A stretch of 64,000 nucleotides of DNA from assembly GCA_947465645.1 (NCBI GenBank), contig CANIBQ010000002.1, positions 62,001-126,000 on the forward strand, given 5' to 3'. Below, piece by piece: positions 51,248 through 59,636 of this stretch (positions are counted from its first letter, which is position 1; the number at the start of each line of letters is the position of its first letter). The notes beneath the pieces are model-generated. The model made no database searches. It had not been told where the DNA came from and saw only the letters and a program-made list of their open reading frames with translations. The position numbers and the translations under genes were made by a program. The stretch is from Acidobacteriota bacterium (lineage in GTDB: Bacteria; Acidobacteriota; Vicinamibacteria; Vicinamibacterales; UBA2999).

Positions 51248-51383
51248 ATGAGCCGGCCTGGAGTGGAATACCGCGACGTTGAAGGAGTTCCTCGGCCGGC
51301 ACTACACGGCGATCGAAACCGACCACCGGATCGAGAGCGACACCGCAGTGCTGGAGACGTTCTACACCGGCACGCGCCGCTAG
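51248..51383 (+). pseudogene. Short frameshifted reading frame of unknown origin
   Basis: ATG 51248 opens MSRPG, but the protein-like frame is shifted by one base: from TGG 51264 it reads WNTATLKEFLGRHYTAI then ETDHRIESDTAVLETFY and ends TGTRR at TAG 51383. The amphipathic, charged composition looks real, while the frame with the ATG does not. Either a one-base frameshift in a 45-codon gene or a fragment. Confidence 0.35.
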
Positions 51384-51405
51384 CGGCTGCCCCGCCGGCG
51401 TCGGC

Positions 51406-52059
51406 CTACTTCAGGCCGTAGCGCTTCTTGAGCTCGGGCCAGTCCGCCTTGACGCGAATGAACGCGTCAACGTCCTCGCTGAGGAGGAACGGGTTCGTCT
51501 TCCTCTCGAGACCGATGGTGGAGCTCGGACGAATCCCGTAGTCGTGGCCAGGCCAGACCGTCGCATGGTCGGGCACCGCCGCCAGTACACGCTGCAGGCT
51601 GGCCCACTCGGTGCGCGCGTCCTGCTCGCTGCGCGTGCCGCCTACCTTGCCGACGAACAGCAGGTCCCCGGTGATCAGCAGCCCGTAGGACGGCTCGAAT
51701 ATCACCAGGTGGTCGGCCGCGTGTCCGGGCGTGTGCAGGAAGCGTATTTCCAGCGCGCCGATGGCGAGGGTGTCGCCCCCAGAGAGCGGCACGTCAACGC
51801 GGGTCGGCACATCCGGGTGCGCCGCGACCGGCGCCTGCGTCAGCGCCACCGCCTGCTCGTTGCCGTTGATATGGTCGGGGTGGCCGTGGGTGTTGATGAC
51901 GTGCGATACCCGGAGATGCTGCTCCTGCGCGCGCTGCACCAGCAGTTCCGGCGCATATGAAGGATCGATCAGGACCGCCACTCCTGCCTGCCGGTCGCCT
52001 AACAGGTACCCGAAATTCCGATCGCCGCCGGTGCGGATCTGTTCAAAAACAAGCTGCAT
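51406..52059 (-). CDS. MBL-fold hydrolase, glyoxalase II-like
   Basis: 217 aa, no signal peptide. THGHPDHINGN (HxHxDH), LHTPGHAADHLV, ITGDLLFVGKVGG and VWPGHDYG supply the dinuclear metal site. The overall shape fits hydroxyacylglutathione hydrolase or persulfide dioxygenase relatives; the residues of the glutathione-binding C-terminal helices are not clear. It may detoxify thioesters or handle sulfane sulfur. Convergent with paralogue A of the zinc-ribbon pair. Confidence 0.85.
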   Translation of the reverse strand: MQLVFEQIRTGGDRNFGYLLGDRQAGVAVLIDPSYAPELLVQRAQEQHLRVSHVINTHGHPDHINGNEQAVALTQAPVAAHPDVPTRVDVPLSGGDTLAIGALEIRFLHTPGHAADHLVIFEPSYGLLITGDLLFVGKVGGTRSEQDARTEWASLQRVLAAVPDHATVWPGHDYGIRPSSTIGLERKTNPFLLSEDVDAFIRVKADWPELKKRYGLK

Positions 52060-52125
52060 AAGGGGATTCTATGACCTCTGTCGCAGGAAGCCACTTCGGG
52101 CAACGCCCTTGCAGAGCCAAGAAGG

Positions 52126-52416
52126 ATGCAACTGAGAATGGCCCGCCTCTGCCTTGACTGCGAAGAGGTCCACGACGCGCAGCAGTGCCCGGTGTGCGCG
52201 TCAGAGGTGTTTGCCTACGTCAGCCGATGGGTGCCGGCTCCGGAGCGGCGAACCAAAACGCGGCCTGCCCGGGCCATCGTGAAACCGTCGCCGACGACCA
52301 TTGCGGTCGGCTCCGGGGTGGCCGGTGCGCTGCTGTTTGGACTCTCCCGCTGGTCACGGCGCGCGCGCGAGCGGCTGGAAGCGGCCGCCAGCCGCGAGGC
52401 CGGGGAACTGCGATAA
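52126..52416 (+). CDS. Small zinc-ribbon membrane protein, paralogue B
   Basis: 96 aa. Starts MQLRMARLCLDCEEVHD, giving the same CxxC-x10-CxxC ribbon as paralogue A (CPVCAS identical), then VSRWVPAPERRTKTRP, a hydrophobic helix (IAVGSGVAGALLFGL) and the end EAGELR. AAGAAGG ribosome site. It lies 1.2 kb from paralogue A with the MBL gene between, so a local duplication is likely. Confidence 0.75.
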   Translation: MQLRMARLCLDCEEVHDAQQCPVCASEVFAYVSRWVPAPERRTKTRPARAIVKPSPTTIAVGSGVAGALLFGLSRWSRRARERLEAAASREAGELR

Positions 52417-52423
52417 AACCAGG

Positions 52424-53584
52424 CTAGTCGGTCGCTCTGCGTTTTTTCGGGAGGCTGCGAGGTAGCTGCACCACGAACGTGGTGCCTTCCTTCCGAGTCG
52501 AGGTCACTTCGATGGTGCCGCCGTGGGCGGTCGCGATTTCACGCGCGATGTAGAGCCCCAGTCCCAACCCGGTTGGATGCTTATCGCCTTCCGGGCCGGG
52601 CTGACGAACCATCGGGTCGAAGATCGTCTTCATCGCCGGTCCGGAAATAGGCTGCCCCTGGTTGTGGACTCGCAGCACCACGTCTTCGCCATGCCCCTGG
52701 GCGACCACCTTCACGGCACCGTCGTCGCAGCCGTACTGCAGCGCGTTCGCGACCAGGTTGGACAACACCTGGGCGATCCGGTCGCTGTCCCATTCGCCGC
52801 GCAGATCACCTTTTGGTTTGAATTGCACCTGGCAATCGAGATGGACCCCTTCGAGCTCCGCAATCACCTGCTCGCACACTGGCAGCAGATCGATCGGCTT
52901 CGGCGTGATCGGGATCCCGGCTCCCAGGCGAGTGCGGGTCAAATCCAACAAGTCGCCGACCATTCGATCCATGCGTCCGGCGCTGTTGAGGATGCGCGTG
53001 GCGACCCCGACCTCCCGGACGCTGATGCTTTCCGACTTCGTCAGCAGCGTCGCGCCGACGATGATCGAGGTAAGCGGGTTCCGCAGCTCGTGGCCCAGAA
53101 TGTCCTGGAACTGCTCCCTGGTCTGGGCCATTTTCTCCGAGTACCACAGCGTTGACTCGGCGAGGGTCTCGTCGATCGCCTCGTTAAAGCGGGTCAACTC
53201 GCCCTTCTTGTCGAGTTTGGATTCCTCCCAGAGCCGGAGCACGCTGGCGCGCAGGGCGCGGTATTCCGACACCAGCTGGTCCAGTTTCAACCCGCCCTCC
53301 AGCCGATCAATCGCATGCTTTTTCCCAACCCCCATCAGGGCCCCTCCCCTGGCGCGGCCCTTCGACTTCTGCGATTGCTGCTGGCTGCTCTGAGACGATT
53401 TCATGTCGCTGACGATGGCGTCGAGAAGTTCCTCTGCGTGATCCTGCAGGTCCTTCTTGCTCAAACCCGTCGCCCACGGCTTGAGGGTCCGGGCGAACGC
53501 GACCCACTCCTCGATGATCTTCTTGCGATGCTCCTGAATGAATGCAGAGAGCGGCGCACTGGACTGGCTTGGTTCTTTCTTCAC
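52424..53584 (-). CDS. Soluble sensor histidine kinase (HisKA/HATPase_c)
   Basis: 386 aa, no membrane segment. N-terminal helical region (about 8-150) beginning FIQEHRKKIIEEWVAFARTLKPW resembles RsbRD/co-antagonist-type four-helix sensors. HisKA at about 160-225 with the phospho-acceptor QFQDILGHELRNPLTSI; HATPase_c at about 265-380 with LSNLVANALQYG, GLGLGLYIAREIATAHGG and TTFVVQLPRSLP. No response regulator is adjacent. Convergent with zinc-ribbon paralogue B, 7 bp apart. Confidence 0.9.
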   Translation of the reverse strand: MKKEPSQSSAPLSAFIQEHRKKIIEEWVAFARTLKPWATGLSKKDLQDHAEELLDAIVSDMKSSQSSQQQSQKSKGRARGGALMGVGKKHAIDRLEGGLKLDQLVSEYRALRASVLRLWEESKLDKKGELTRFNEAIDETLAESTLWYSEKMAQTREQFQDILGHELRNPLTSIIVGATLLTKSESISVREVGVATRILNSAGRMDRMVGDLLDLTRTRLGAGIPITPKPIDLLPVCEQVIAELEGVHLDCQVQFKPKGDLRGEWDSDRIAQVLSNLVANALQYGCDDGAVKVVAQGHGEDVVLRVHNQGQPISGPAMKTIFDPMVRQPGPEGDKHPTGLGLGLYIAREIATAHGGTIEVTSTRKEGTTFVVQLPRSLPKKRRATD

Positions 53585-53799
53585 AAACCCTCTCTCCGCG
53601 GCGTGAACAACAATGGCCTTCCATCGACCATGGAGGTCAATCGAAGGCCATTGTCATCGATTCACGGGCCGCGAGGGAGCAGATCTCACGGTTGAGCTGG
53701 CGAGCTCCTCAGCTAGTGGTCTCGCCTGTCACATCCTTCAGAAAGTCTTCAGTTGACAGGCCATGAGCCAGGCGTAGGATGCGCCTTGAGGGATGTGTG

Positions 53800-54207
53800 A
53801 TGAAACGAACCGTTCTAGCGGTGGCGGTCATTGGGGTGATGGTCGTCGTCGGAAGCGTCGCAGCCCGTGCCCACCATTCGTATACGAATTTCGGCGACGA
53901 CCTGGTGTCAGTGGAAGGCACGCTCGAACAGGTGATGTTCGCCAATCCCCACGTCACCCTGACGATTCGGGCCAAGGACTCGTCGGTTTACAAGGCTATC
54001 TGGGTCGCCGCGTTCACTCTCGAAAACCGTGGAATGAAGGCGACCGATCTCAAGGTCGGCGATGCCGTCGTCATCAGCGGCACGCCGGCCCGCGATCCGA
54101 AGGCCCGCGAGCTCGCGCGAATCGCGGAGGTTCGCAGACTTCGTGATGGGTGGCGCTGGCTGAAAAACGATGGTGGCCGCGGGCCAACCATCACCCCCGG
54201 CAGCTAG
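53800..54207 (+). CDS. Secreted DUF6152 family protein
   Basis: 135 aa from ATG 53800 (GAGGGA 7 nt upstream). Signal peptide MKRTVLAVAVIGVMVVVGSVAARA, then HHSYTNFGDDLVSVEGTLEQVMFANPHVTLTIRA, the DUF6152 hallmark AHHS...G...NPH. Ends with a TPARDPKARELARIAEVRRLRDGWRW-like segment. Small exported beta-barrel-like protein of unknown function; relative at 17540-18007. Followed by an imperfect terminator. Confidence 0.85.
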   Translation: MKRTVLAVAVIGVMVVVGSVAARAHHSYTNFGDDLVSVEGTLEQVMFANPHVTLTIRAKDSSVYKAIWVAAFTLENRGMKATDLKVGDAVVISGTPARDPKARELARIAEVRRLRDGWRWLKNDGGRGPTITPGS

Positions 54208-54218
54208 AAAACACAAAA

Positions 54219-54252
54219 GGCCGAATCCCCTTTAGGGAATCCGGCCTCTTCT
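54219..54252 (+). terminator. Likely terminator after DUF6152 gene
   Basis: GGCCGAATCCCC/GGGAATCCGGCC, 10 of 12 pairs, TTTA loop, followed by TCTTCTGT. May also act from the opposite strand beyond tRNA-Pro. Confidence 0.65.
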
Positions 54253-54261
54253 GTCGAATTA

Positions 54262-54340
<79 letters not shown>

Positions 54341-54353
54341 ACGGAAATCGAGT

Positions 54354-55112
54354 CTAGCGTACTTGCGCCGGGCTCACCAGCGACAGCCCCTGGACGTAGT
54401 CGAGCGCGTCGTGGGCGGTCATATCCGGCTGGAGCGGGGTAATCGAGATGTAGCCGTCGCGCACCGCCTGGTAATCCGAGCGATCGTGCGGCTCCCAGTC
54501 GTTCTCGCCTTCCTCAATCCAGTAATACTGCTGGCCGCGGGGGTCCGTCCGCTCGTTGACCACGGTGATGTGGTTGCGCTTGGCCTGCACGGTGACCCGG
54601 AACCCCTTGGTCGCGCCTGCGGGCACGTTCACGTTCAGCAGAGTGAACTTCGGCATTCCCCGGTCGAGCACCGCCTCCGCGACCAGCGCTGCCGCCTTCG
54701 CGGACGGCGCGAAATCGAACGCGTCCGGCACGCGCTGCGTCGAGACCGCGATGCTGGCGATGCCGAGCAGCGCGCCCTCGAGCGCGCCAGACACCGTGCC
54801 GGAGTAGGTGACGTCGTCACCGATGTTCCAGCCCTTGTTGATGCCCGACACGATCAGGTCGGGCTTGCGGCGCAGCACGTGCGTGATCGCGATGTTGACG
54901 CAATCGGTCGGCGTCCCGTCCACGGCGAAGACGTTCGGGCCGATCGTCTCGATGCGCAGGGGCCGGCGGAGCGTGAGCGCGTGTCCAATGGCGCTCGCTT
55001 CCTGCAGCGGCGCCACGACCGTGACCTCGCCGAAAGGCTTCAGCGCCTCGGCGAGCGCCTTGATCCCCTCCGAACTGAACCCATCGTCGTTGGTCACGAG
55101 AATCTCAGGCAT
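54354..55112 (-). CDS. surE: 5'/3'-nucleotidase SurE
   Basis: 252 aa. Metal-dependent phosphatase for nucleoside monophosphates, used in stationary-phase survival. N-terminal ILVTNDDGFSSEGI holds the catalytic Asp pair, then VVAPLQEASAIGHALTL, GTPTDCVNIAI and LIVSGINKGWNIGDDVTYSGTVSGA, all SurE signatures. Normal length. tRNA-Pro lies directly downstream on the same strand. Confidence 0.96.
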   Translation of the reverse strand: MPEILVTNDDGFSSEGIKALAEALKPFGEVTVVAPLQEASAIGHALTLRRPLRIETIGPNVFAVDGTPTDCVNIAITHVLRRKPDLIVSGINKGWNIGDDVTYSGTVSGALEGALLGIASIAVSTQRVPDAFDFAPSAKAAALVAEAVLDRGMPKFTLLNVNVPAGATKGFRVTVQAKRNHITVVNERTDPRGQQYYWIEEGENDWEPHDRSDYQAVRDGYISITPLQPDMTAHDALDYVQGLSLVSPAQVR

Positions 55113-55159
55113 TGGAACTCACGATCTTAGCACTCGCTGAGACTGCGCTGGTCGCGCAT

Positions 55160-55212
55160 GTGGGGCGAACCCTGTCGGGTTCGCCCGGCAAGCCTGACAA
55201 GGCTTGCCCCAC
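55160..55212. repeat. Two-hairpin palindromic element
   Basis: GTGGGG...CCCCAC frame with hairpins GGGCGAACC-CTGTCG-GGTTCGCCC and GGCAAGCC-TGACAA-GGCTTGCC; preceded by GCGCATG as at other copies. Confidence 0.85.
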
Positions 55213-55285
55213 GTCCGGACTGCACTTGCACGTGCTGACTGCACTGGCAGCACTCCGGTGGTTACGCTGATCGACGCACGTCGAT

Positions 55286-56383
55286 TCAGTAAACCGATCG
55301 CGATGAGGTCGCCGACTTCGTGGCCAGGCTGAAGCGCGGCTCGGCGGGAGCGCCGGTCAGCACCATCCGCGCGGCCAGCTCCCCTACCGCGGGACCGTGC
55401 TTGAAGCCGTGGCCGGAGCCGCCGCCCACGATCCAGGTGTTGTCGTGCCCGGGATGCCGATCGATCAGGAAGTCCCCGCTGGACGTGTTCTCGTACTGGC
55501 AGACCCGGCTCTCGACCACAGGCGCGTCGGCCATCGCGGGAAATCTGTGTCGCAGCCATGCTCGAGCCGTCGCGAGGCTCTCCTGGTCAAGCGCGCGATC
55601 GCCGCTGTCGGGGTCGAATGCTGGGCCGTGACGGTCGATGCCGACCTTCAGCCCCCGTCCTTCGAGATCGGGCACGCCGAATATCCCGGCCTGAAAATCG
55701 ACCCACGCGGGCGTGTGCTCGGGACCAAAGCGATCGTCACCGGCAGGGGTGCCGAAATAGATCACCACCTGGCGCGTCGGCCGGATGCGTTCGGCGAGCA
55801 GCGACGGAAACACTTTGGGGAGCCAGGGACCGCAGGCGAAGACGTACGCATCCGCCCCCACCTCGGACACATCCGTGATCCGCGCGCGCACCATGGCGAC
55901 GCCTTCCTCCTGGAGCCGGGCAGCCAGGGTCGCCACCGCGCGCCGCGCCATCACCACGCCACAGTCGGGCTCGAGCAACGCCATCGACACATCGTCCGCC
56001 GCAAGGTGCGGGTAGCGCGCGCGAAGCGCGGCAGCGTCGAGAGCGTCGACGACGTACGGTCCGCTCTCGAGGGTGCGTCTCGTCGCCTGGGTATAGGGAT
56101 CGTCGCCGTGCGCCATCCAGAGCACGCCGCAGCGATGCAGGAGCGGCGAGTTCGACGTGGCGTCGAACTCGTCCCATAACTCGAGTGACCGGAGGGCCAT
56201 GCGGGAATACATTTCGTCGGCGCCGTAGCCGCAGCGGATGATGCGCGACTCGTCCCCGGAGCTCGAGCGCGAGTTGCCCGGGCCGTATTGGTCCACGAGC
56301 GTGACGCGCGCGCCGGACCGTCGCAGGTGATACGCGGTCCACGTCCCGAATACTCCCGCGCCGACGACGACTACGTGCCGCAT
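55286..56383 (-). CDS. FAD-dependent oxidoreductase, monomeric sarcosine oxidase-like
   Basis: 365 aa. DAO family: N-terminal dinucleotide fold VVVVGAGVFGTWTAYHLRRSGARVTLVDQ, SSSGDESRIIRCGYG, and near the C-terminus WIVGGGSGHGFKHGPAVGELAA. The segment VCQYENTSSGDFLIDRHPG (about residue 300) matches the region where monomeric sarcosine oxidase and N-methyltryptophan oxidase attach FAD covalently to Cys. Likely oxidises an N-methyl amino acid, giving formaldehyde and H2O2. Divergent from amrS. Confidence 0.88.
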   Translation of the reverse strand: MRHVVVVGAGVFGTWTAYHLRRSGARVTLVDQYGPGNSRSSSGDESRIIRCGYGADEMYSRMALRSLELWDEFDATSNSPLLHRCGVLWMAHGDDPYTQATRRTLESGPYVVDALDAAALRARYPHLAADDVSMALLEPDCGVVMARRAVATLAARLQEEGVAMVRARITDVSEVGADAYVFACGPWLPKVFPSLLAERIRPTRQVVIYFGTPAGDDRFGPEHTPAWVDFQAGIFGVPDLEGRGLKVGIDRHGPAFDPDSGDRALDQESLATARAWLRHRFPAMADAPVVESRVCQYENTSSGDFLIDRHPGHDNTWIVGGGSGHGFKHGPAVGELAARMVLTGAPAEPRFSLATKSATSSRSVY

Positions 56384-56411
56384 TGTGCCGCCGGTACCGT
56401 AGCATTAACCG

Positions 56412-57536
56412 ATGCCGACGCTGCAGGAGGTGCTCGCGGCGCGCACACGCGAGGCGGCACCGGAGCTGGTGGAATCCATCTCGGGGAGCCGGCTCCGATG
56501 CTACGCATGCGGACACCAGTGCCCGATTCCTGAAGGCGCGATGGGGGTCTGCAAGGTGCGGTTCGTCGAAGGCGGGCGCCTGCGCGTCCCCTGGGGATAC
56601 GTCGGCGGCGTGCAATGCGACCCGGTCGAGAAGAAGCCGTTCTTTCATGCCTTTCCCGGATCGCTGGCCTACAGCTTCGGCATGCTCGGGTGCGACCTGC
56701 ACTGCAGCTACTGCCAGAACTGGGTGACGTCGCAGGCGCTGCGGGACCCGGATGCGGGGGCGCCGCCGCGCGACGCGTCTCCGCACGCGCTGGTCCAGGA
56801 CGCGCTCGGCCAGGGCGCCCGGATGCTCGTGTCCACCTACAACGAGCCGCTGATCACCGCCGAATGGGGCGTGGCGATCTTCAGGGAGGCGCGCGCGCAC
56901 GGACTGGTCACCGGCTTCGTCTCCAATGGCAACGGCACGCCTCGCGTGCTCGAATACCTGCGCCCGCACATCGACCTCTACAAGGTCGATCTCAAGAGCT
57001 TCGACGATCGCCACTATCGCGAGCTGGGTGGCCGGCTGCAGCCAATCCTCGAGACGATCGAGTGGCTCCACAAGGCCGGCGTCTGGGTCGAGATCGTGAC
57101 GCTGCTGGTGCCGGGCTTCAACGACGGCGACGCCGAGCTGCGCGGCCTCACGGCGTTCCTCGCGCGCGTATCCCCGCTCATCCCGTGGCACGTCACCGCG
57201 TTCCACCAGGACTACCGGATGCAGGACCCGGCCAACACGACGCCGGCGATGCTGGAGCGCGCGGCGGAGATCGGGCGCGACGCAGGCCTGCGCTACATCT
57301 ACGCGGGCAACCTCCCCGCCCGCGTCGGCGAGCTGGAGCACACGCACTGCCATCAGTGCGGCGAGCGCGTGATCGCGAGGTACGGCTACCTGATTCAGGA
57401 ATACCGCCTGACCCCGGACGGCCGCTGCCCGCGTTGCGCGACCGCGATCCCGGGCCGCTGGGGTGCCGCATTCGAAGGCCAGCGCACCGCGGCGCCCTTC
57501 CTGCCCCACGACCGCACCCGCATAAGGGTCTTATAA
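56412..57536 (+). CDS. amrS: AmmeMemoRadiSam system radical SAM enzyme
   Basis: 374 aa. Radical SAM protein related to pyruvate-formate-lyase activase. N-terminal zinc-type Cys motifs CYACGHQC and VCKVR, radical SAM cluster CDLHCSYCQNW (about residues 96-105), STYNEPLITAEW, VSNGNGTPRVLEYL, and a C-terminal rubredoxin-like CHQCGERV ... CPRCATAI pair. This fits AmrS, whose partners are the Memo-like and AMMECR1-like proteins; neither lies in the window. The stop codon overlaps the TATAAT box of moaA. Confidence 0.93.
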   Translation: MPTLQEVLAARTREAAPELVESISGSRLRCYACGHQCPIPEGAMGVCKVRFVEGGRLRVPWGYVGGVQCDPVEKKPFFHAFPGSLAYSFGMLGCDLHCSYCQNWVTSQALRDPDAGAPPRDASPHALVQDALGQGARMLVSTYNEPLITAEWGVAIFREARAHGLVTGFVSNGNGTPRVLEYLRPHIDLYKVDLKSFDDRHYRELGGRLQPILETIEWLHKAGVWVEIVTLLVPGFNDGDAELRGLTAFLARVSPLIPWHVTAFHQDYRMQDPANTTPAMLERAAEIGRDAGLRYIYAGNLPARVGELEHTHCHQCGERVIARYGYLIQEYRLTPDGRCPRCATAIPGRWGAAFEGQRTAAPFLPHDRTRIRVL

Positions 57537-57537
57537 T
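57532..57537 (+). promoter_or_regulatory. -10 box of moaA (leaderless start)
   Basis: Consensus TATAAT ends 7 nt before GTG 57545, with no ribosome site in between; transcription should start at the GTG. No clear -35. Confidence 0.6.
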
Positions 57538-57544
57538 CGTGGCA

Positions 57545-58561
57545 GTGATCCTGGACAGATTCGAGCGGCCGCTGAAGAACCTGCGGCTGTCGGTGACGGA
57601 TCGGTGCAATCTGCGCTGCAGCTACTGCATGCCGGAGCAGGACTACGTGTGGCTGCCGCGCGAGGACATCCTGCACTTCGAGGAGATCGAACGCCTGGTC
57701 GACATCTTCATCGAACTGGGCGTCAACAAGGTCCGGCTCACCGGCGGCGAGCCGCTGCTCCGCCGCGACTTGCCGTCGCTGGTCGCCAGCCTGGCCGGAC
57801 GGGGCGGGATTGCCGACCTCGCGATGACGACCAACGGCGTGCTGCTCGCCGAGCACGCACCCGCGATCAAGGACGCCGGCCTGCACCGGCTGACGGTCAG
57901 CCTCGACACGCTGCACCGCGACCGCTTCAAGCAGCTCACCCGCTCGGACGAGCACGCGCGCGTCCTCGAAGGCATCGCGGCGGCCGCGCCACTCTTTCCC
58001 GGCCTCAAGATCGACACGGTGGCGATCCGCGGCGTCAACGACGATGAGCTGGTGAATCTGATCGAGTACGGGCGGGGGCACGGCGCCGAGGTACGGTTCA
58101 TCGAGTACATGGACGTCGGCGGGGCTACGCACTGGTCGATGTCGCGCGTGATCTCGCGCGCCGAGATCCTCGCGAGCGTCGCCGCACACTACGGTCCGGT
58201 CACCCCGATCCTCGAAGCCTCGTCGGCCCCGGCCGATCGCTATCGGCTGCCGGACGGCACGGTGTTCGGGATCATCGCCTCGACGACGGAGCCGTTCTGC
58301 CACTCGTGCGACCGCAGCCGCCTGACCGCCGACGGCGTCTGGTATCTGTGCCTGTATGCATCGAGCGGGATCGACTTGCGGCAGCCGCTGCGTGAAGGCG
58401 CCACCGCCGTGGACATTGCCGCTGTGATCAGGTCAGCGTGGCAGGCGAGGCAGGATCGCGGCGCCGAGACGCGCCTGACCGAGCGGGATCGCAGTCCGCT
58501 CATCCCGATCGACACGCTGCGGCGCGATCCCCATCTGGAGATGCACACGAGAGGTGGCTAG
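57545..58561 (+). CDS. moaA: GTP 3',8-cyclase MoaA
   Basis: 338 aa from GTG 57545 (GTG 57539 adds two residues). First step of molybdenum-cofactor synthesis. N-terminal radical SAM cluster CNLRCSYCMPEQDYVWL, LTGGEPLLRRDLPSLV, TTNGVLL, SLDTL, then the second [4Fe-4S] site FCHSCDRSRLTADG ... LCLYASSG. The C-terminus lacks the canonical GG tail of MoaA as the final residues but ends in TRGG, which supplies it; those codons also begin an 8-bp tandem repeat. No other moa gene is nearby. Confidence 0.95.
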   Translation: MILDRFERPLKNLRLSVTDRCNLRCSYCMPEQDYVWLPREDILHFEEIERLVDIFIELGVNKVRLTGGEPLLRRDLPSLVASLAGRGGIADLAMTTNGVLLAEHAPAIKDAGLHRLTVSLDTLHRDRFKQLTRSDEHARVLEGIAAAAPLFPGLKIDTVAIRGVNDDELVNLIEYGRGHGAEVRFIEYMDVGGATHWSMSRVISRAEILASVAAHYGPVTPILEASSAPADRYRLPDGTVFGIIASTTEPFCHSCDRSRLTADGVWYLCLYASSGIDLRQPLREGATAVDIAAVIRSAWQARQDRGAETRLTERDRSPLIPIDTLRRDPHLEMHTRGG

Positions 58562-58623
58562 GTAGCTGGGTGGCTGGGTAGCTCGGTCAAAGACGTCCCC
58601 AGCTACCCAGCAACCTAGCTACC
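58553..58623. repeat. Octad tandem repeat and 23-bp inverted repeat at moaA stop
   Basis: GGTGGCTA, GGTAGCTG, GGTGGCTG and GGTAGCTC are four 8-bp units beginning in the last moaA codons. The span 58561-58583 is the reverse complement of 58601-58623 with two mismatches, forming a long hairpin between convergent moaA and the HD-GYP gene. Confidence 0.85.
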
Positions 58624-58634
58624 CAGTCACTTCC

Positions 58635-59633
58635 TCAGTGCACCGAGGAAGTGGCCCCTACCCTCATTGCGTCCAGGAACGCCTCGACATAGCTTTTCTC
58701 GAACCTGCCCTGCTCGACTTCCCGCAGCAGATGCCGTCCGGCCATCGCCGCTGGGAGCGGTCCGCGATACGGACGCTGGGAGGTGAGCGCGTCGAACACG
58801 TCGACGATCCCGACAATCTGCGCCAGCAGCGGGACCTCGTCGCCTTTCAGCCCGTCGGGATAGCCACTCCCGTCCACCCGCTCGTGGTGGCAGCGGATGA
58901 TCGGCCGGACGTGGCGGAGCGACTGCAGCGGCGCCGCCAGGTTGTCGCCGATTTCCGGGTGTCGCTTCATCAGCGTGAACTCGGAGGGCGTGAGCGGGCC
59001 CGGCTTCAGCAGCACGGCGTCGGGGATGCCAACCTTGCCCAGGTCGTGAAGGTACCCGCCACGATGGAGGGCATGGAGGTCTTCGGCCGGCAGGCCGATC
59101 GTCCGCCCGAGCAGCACGGCGTGGCGCGCCAGCCGCTCGCAGTGCCCGTTGGTCATCGGGTCCCGCGCCTCGATCGTCAGCGCGAGCGCGACGAACGCCC
59201 CTTCGGCCGAGTCCAGCGCGTCGATCAGCTGCTTCATGCGCGACAGCGACACGACCCGCGCGCGCAGCTCGTGGGGGTGCACGGGCTTGGACAGGAAGTC
59301 GTCGGCGCCCGCCTCGATGCCCTTGATCCGATCTGACAAATCAGAGAGCCCGGTCACCAGCACCACCGGCGTCAGGCGGGTGGCCGGGTCCGACTTGAGC
59401 CGGCGGCAGACCTCGATGCCGTCCATGCCGGGCATGCCCACGTCGAGCAGGATCACGTCGGGCCGGTGCTTCTGGATCGCATCGAGCGCCTCGATGCCAT
59501 CCTCGACAGCGATGACCTCGTGTCCATCGGCCGTCAGCAGCCTGTAAAAAAGCGCACGCACGCTGTCGGTGTCGTCCGCGACGAGCACACGCGTCCGCCG
59601 GGAGACCGCTGAGGAAGAGGCTTCGACAATCAT
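58635..59633 (-). CDS. HD-GYP response regulator (cyclic-di-GMP phosphodiesterase, RpfG-like)
   Basis: 332 aa. Receiver domain (about 14-130) with VADDTDS, phosphoacceptor in VILLDVGMPGMDG and Lys in FLSKPVHPHEL. HD-GYP domain (about 150-320) with NGHCERLARHAV, GYLHDLGKVGIPD, MKRHPEIGDNL, CHHERVDGSGYPDGLKGDEVPLLAQI and DALTSQRPYR; His/Asp metal ligands and the GYP are intact, so hydrolysis of cyclic di-GMP is expected. It begins 3 nt after the small Fis-type regulator and is cotranscribed with it. Confidence 0.94.
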   Translation of the reverse strand: MIVEASSSAVSRRTRVLVADDTDSVRALFYRLLTADGHEVIAVEDGIEALDAIQKHRPDVILLDVGMPGMDGIEVCRRLKSDPATRLTPVVLVTGLSDLSDRIKGIEAGADDFLSKPVHPHELRARVVSLSRMKQLIDALDSAEGAFVALALTIEARDPMTNGHCERLARHAVLLGRTIGLPAEDLHALHRGGYLHDLGKVGIPDAVLLKPGPLTPSEFTLMKRHPEIGDNLAAPLQSLRHVRPIIRCHHERVDGSGYPDGLKGDEVPLLAQIVGIVDVFDALTSQRPYRGPLPAAMAGRHLLREVEQGRFEKSYVEAFLDAMRVGATSSVH

Positions 59634-59636
59634 GAC

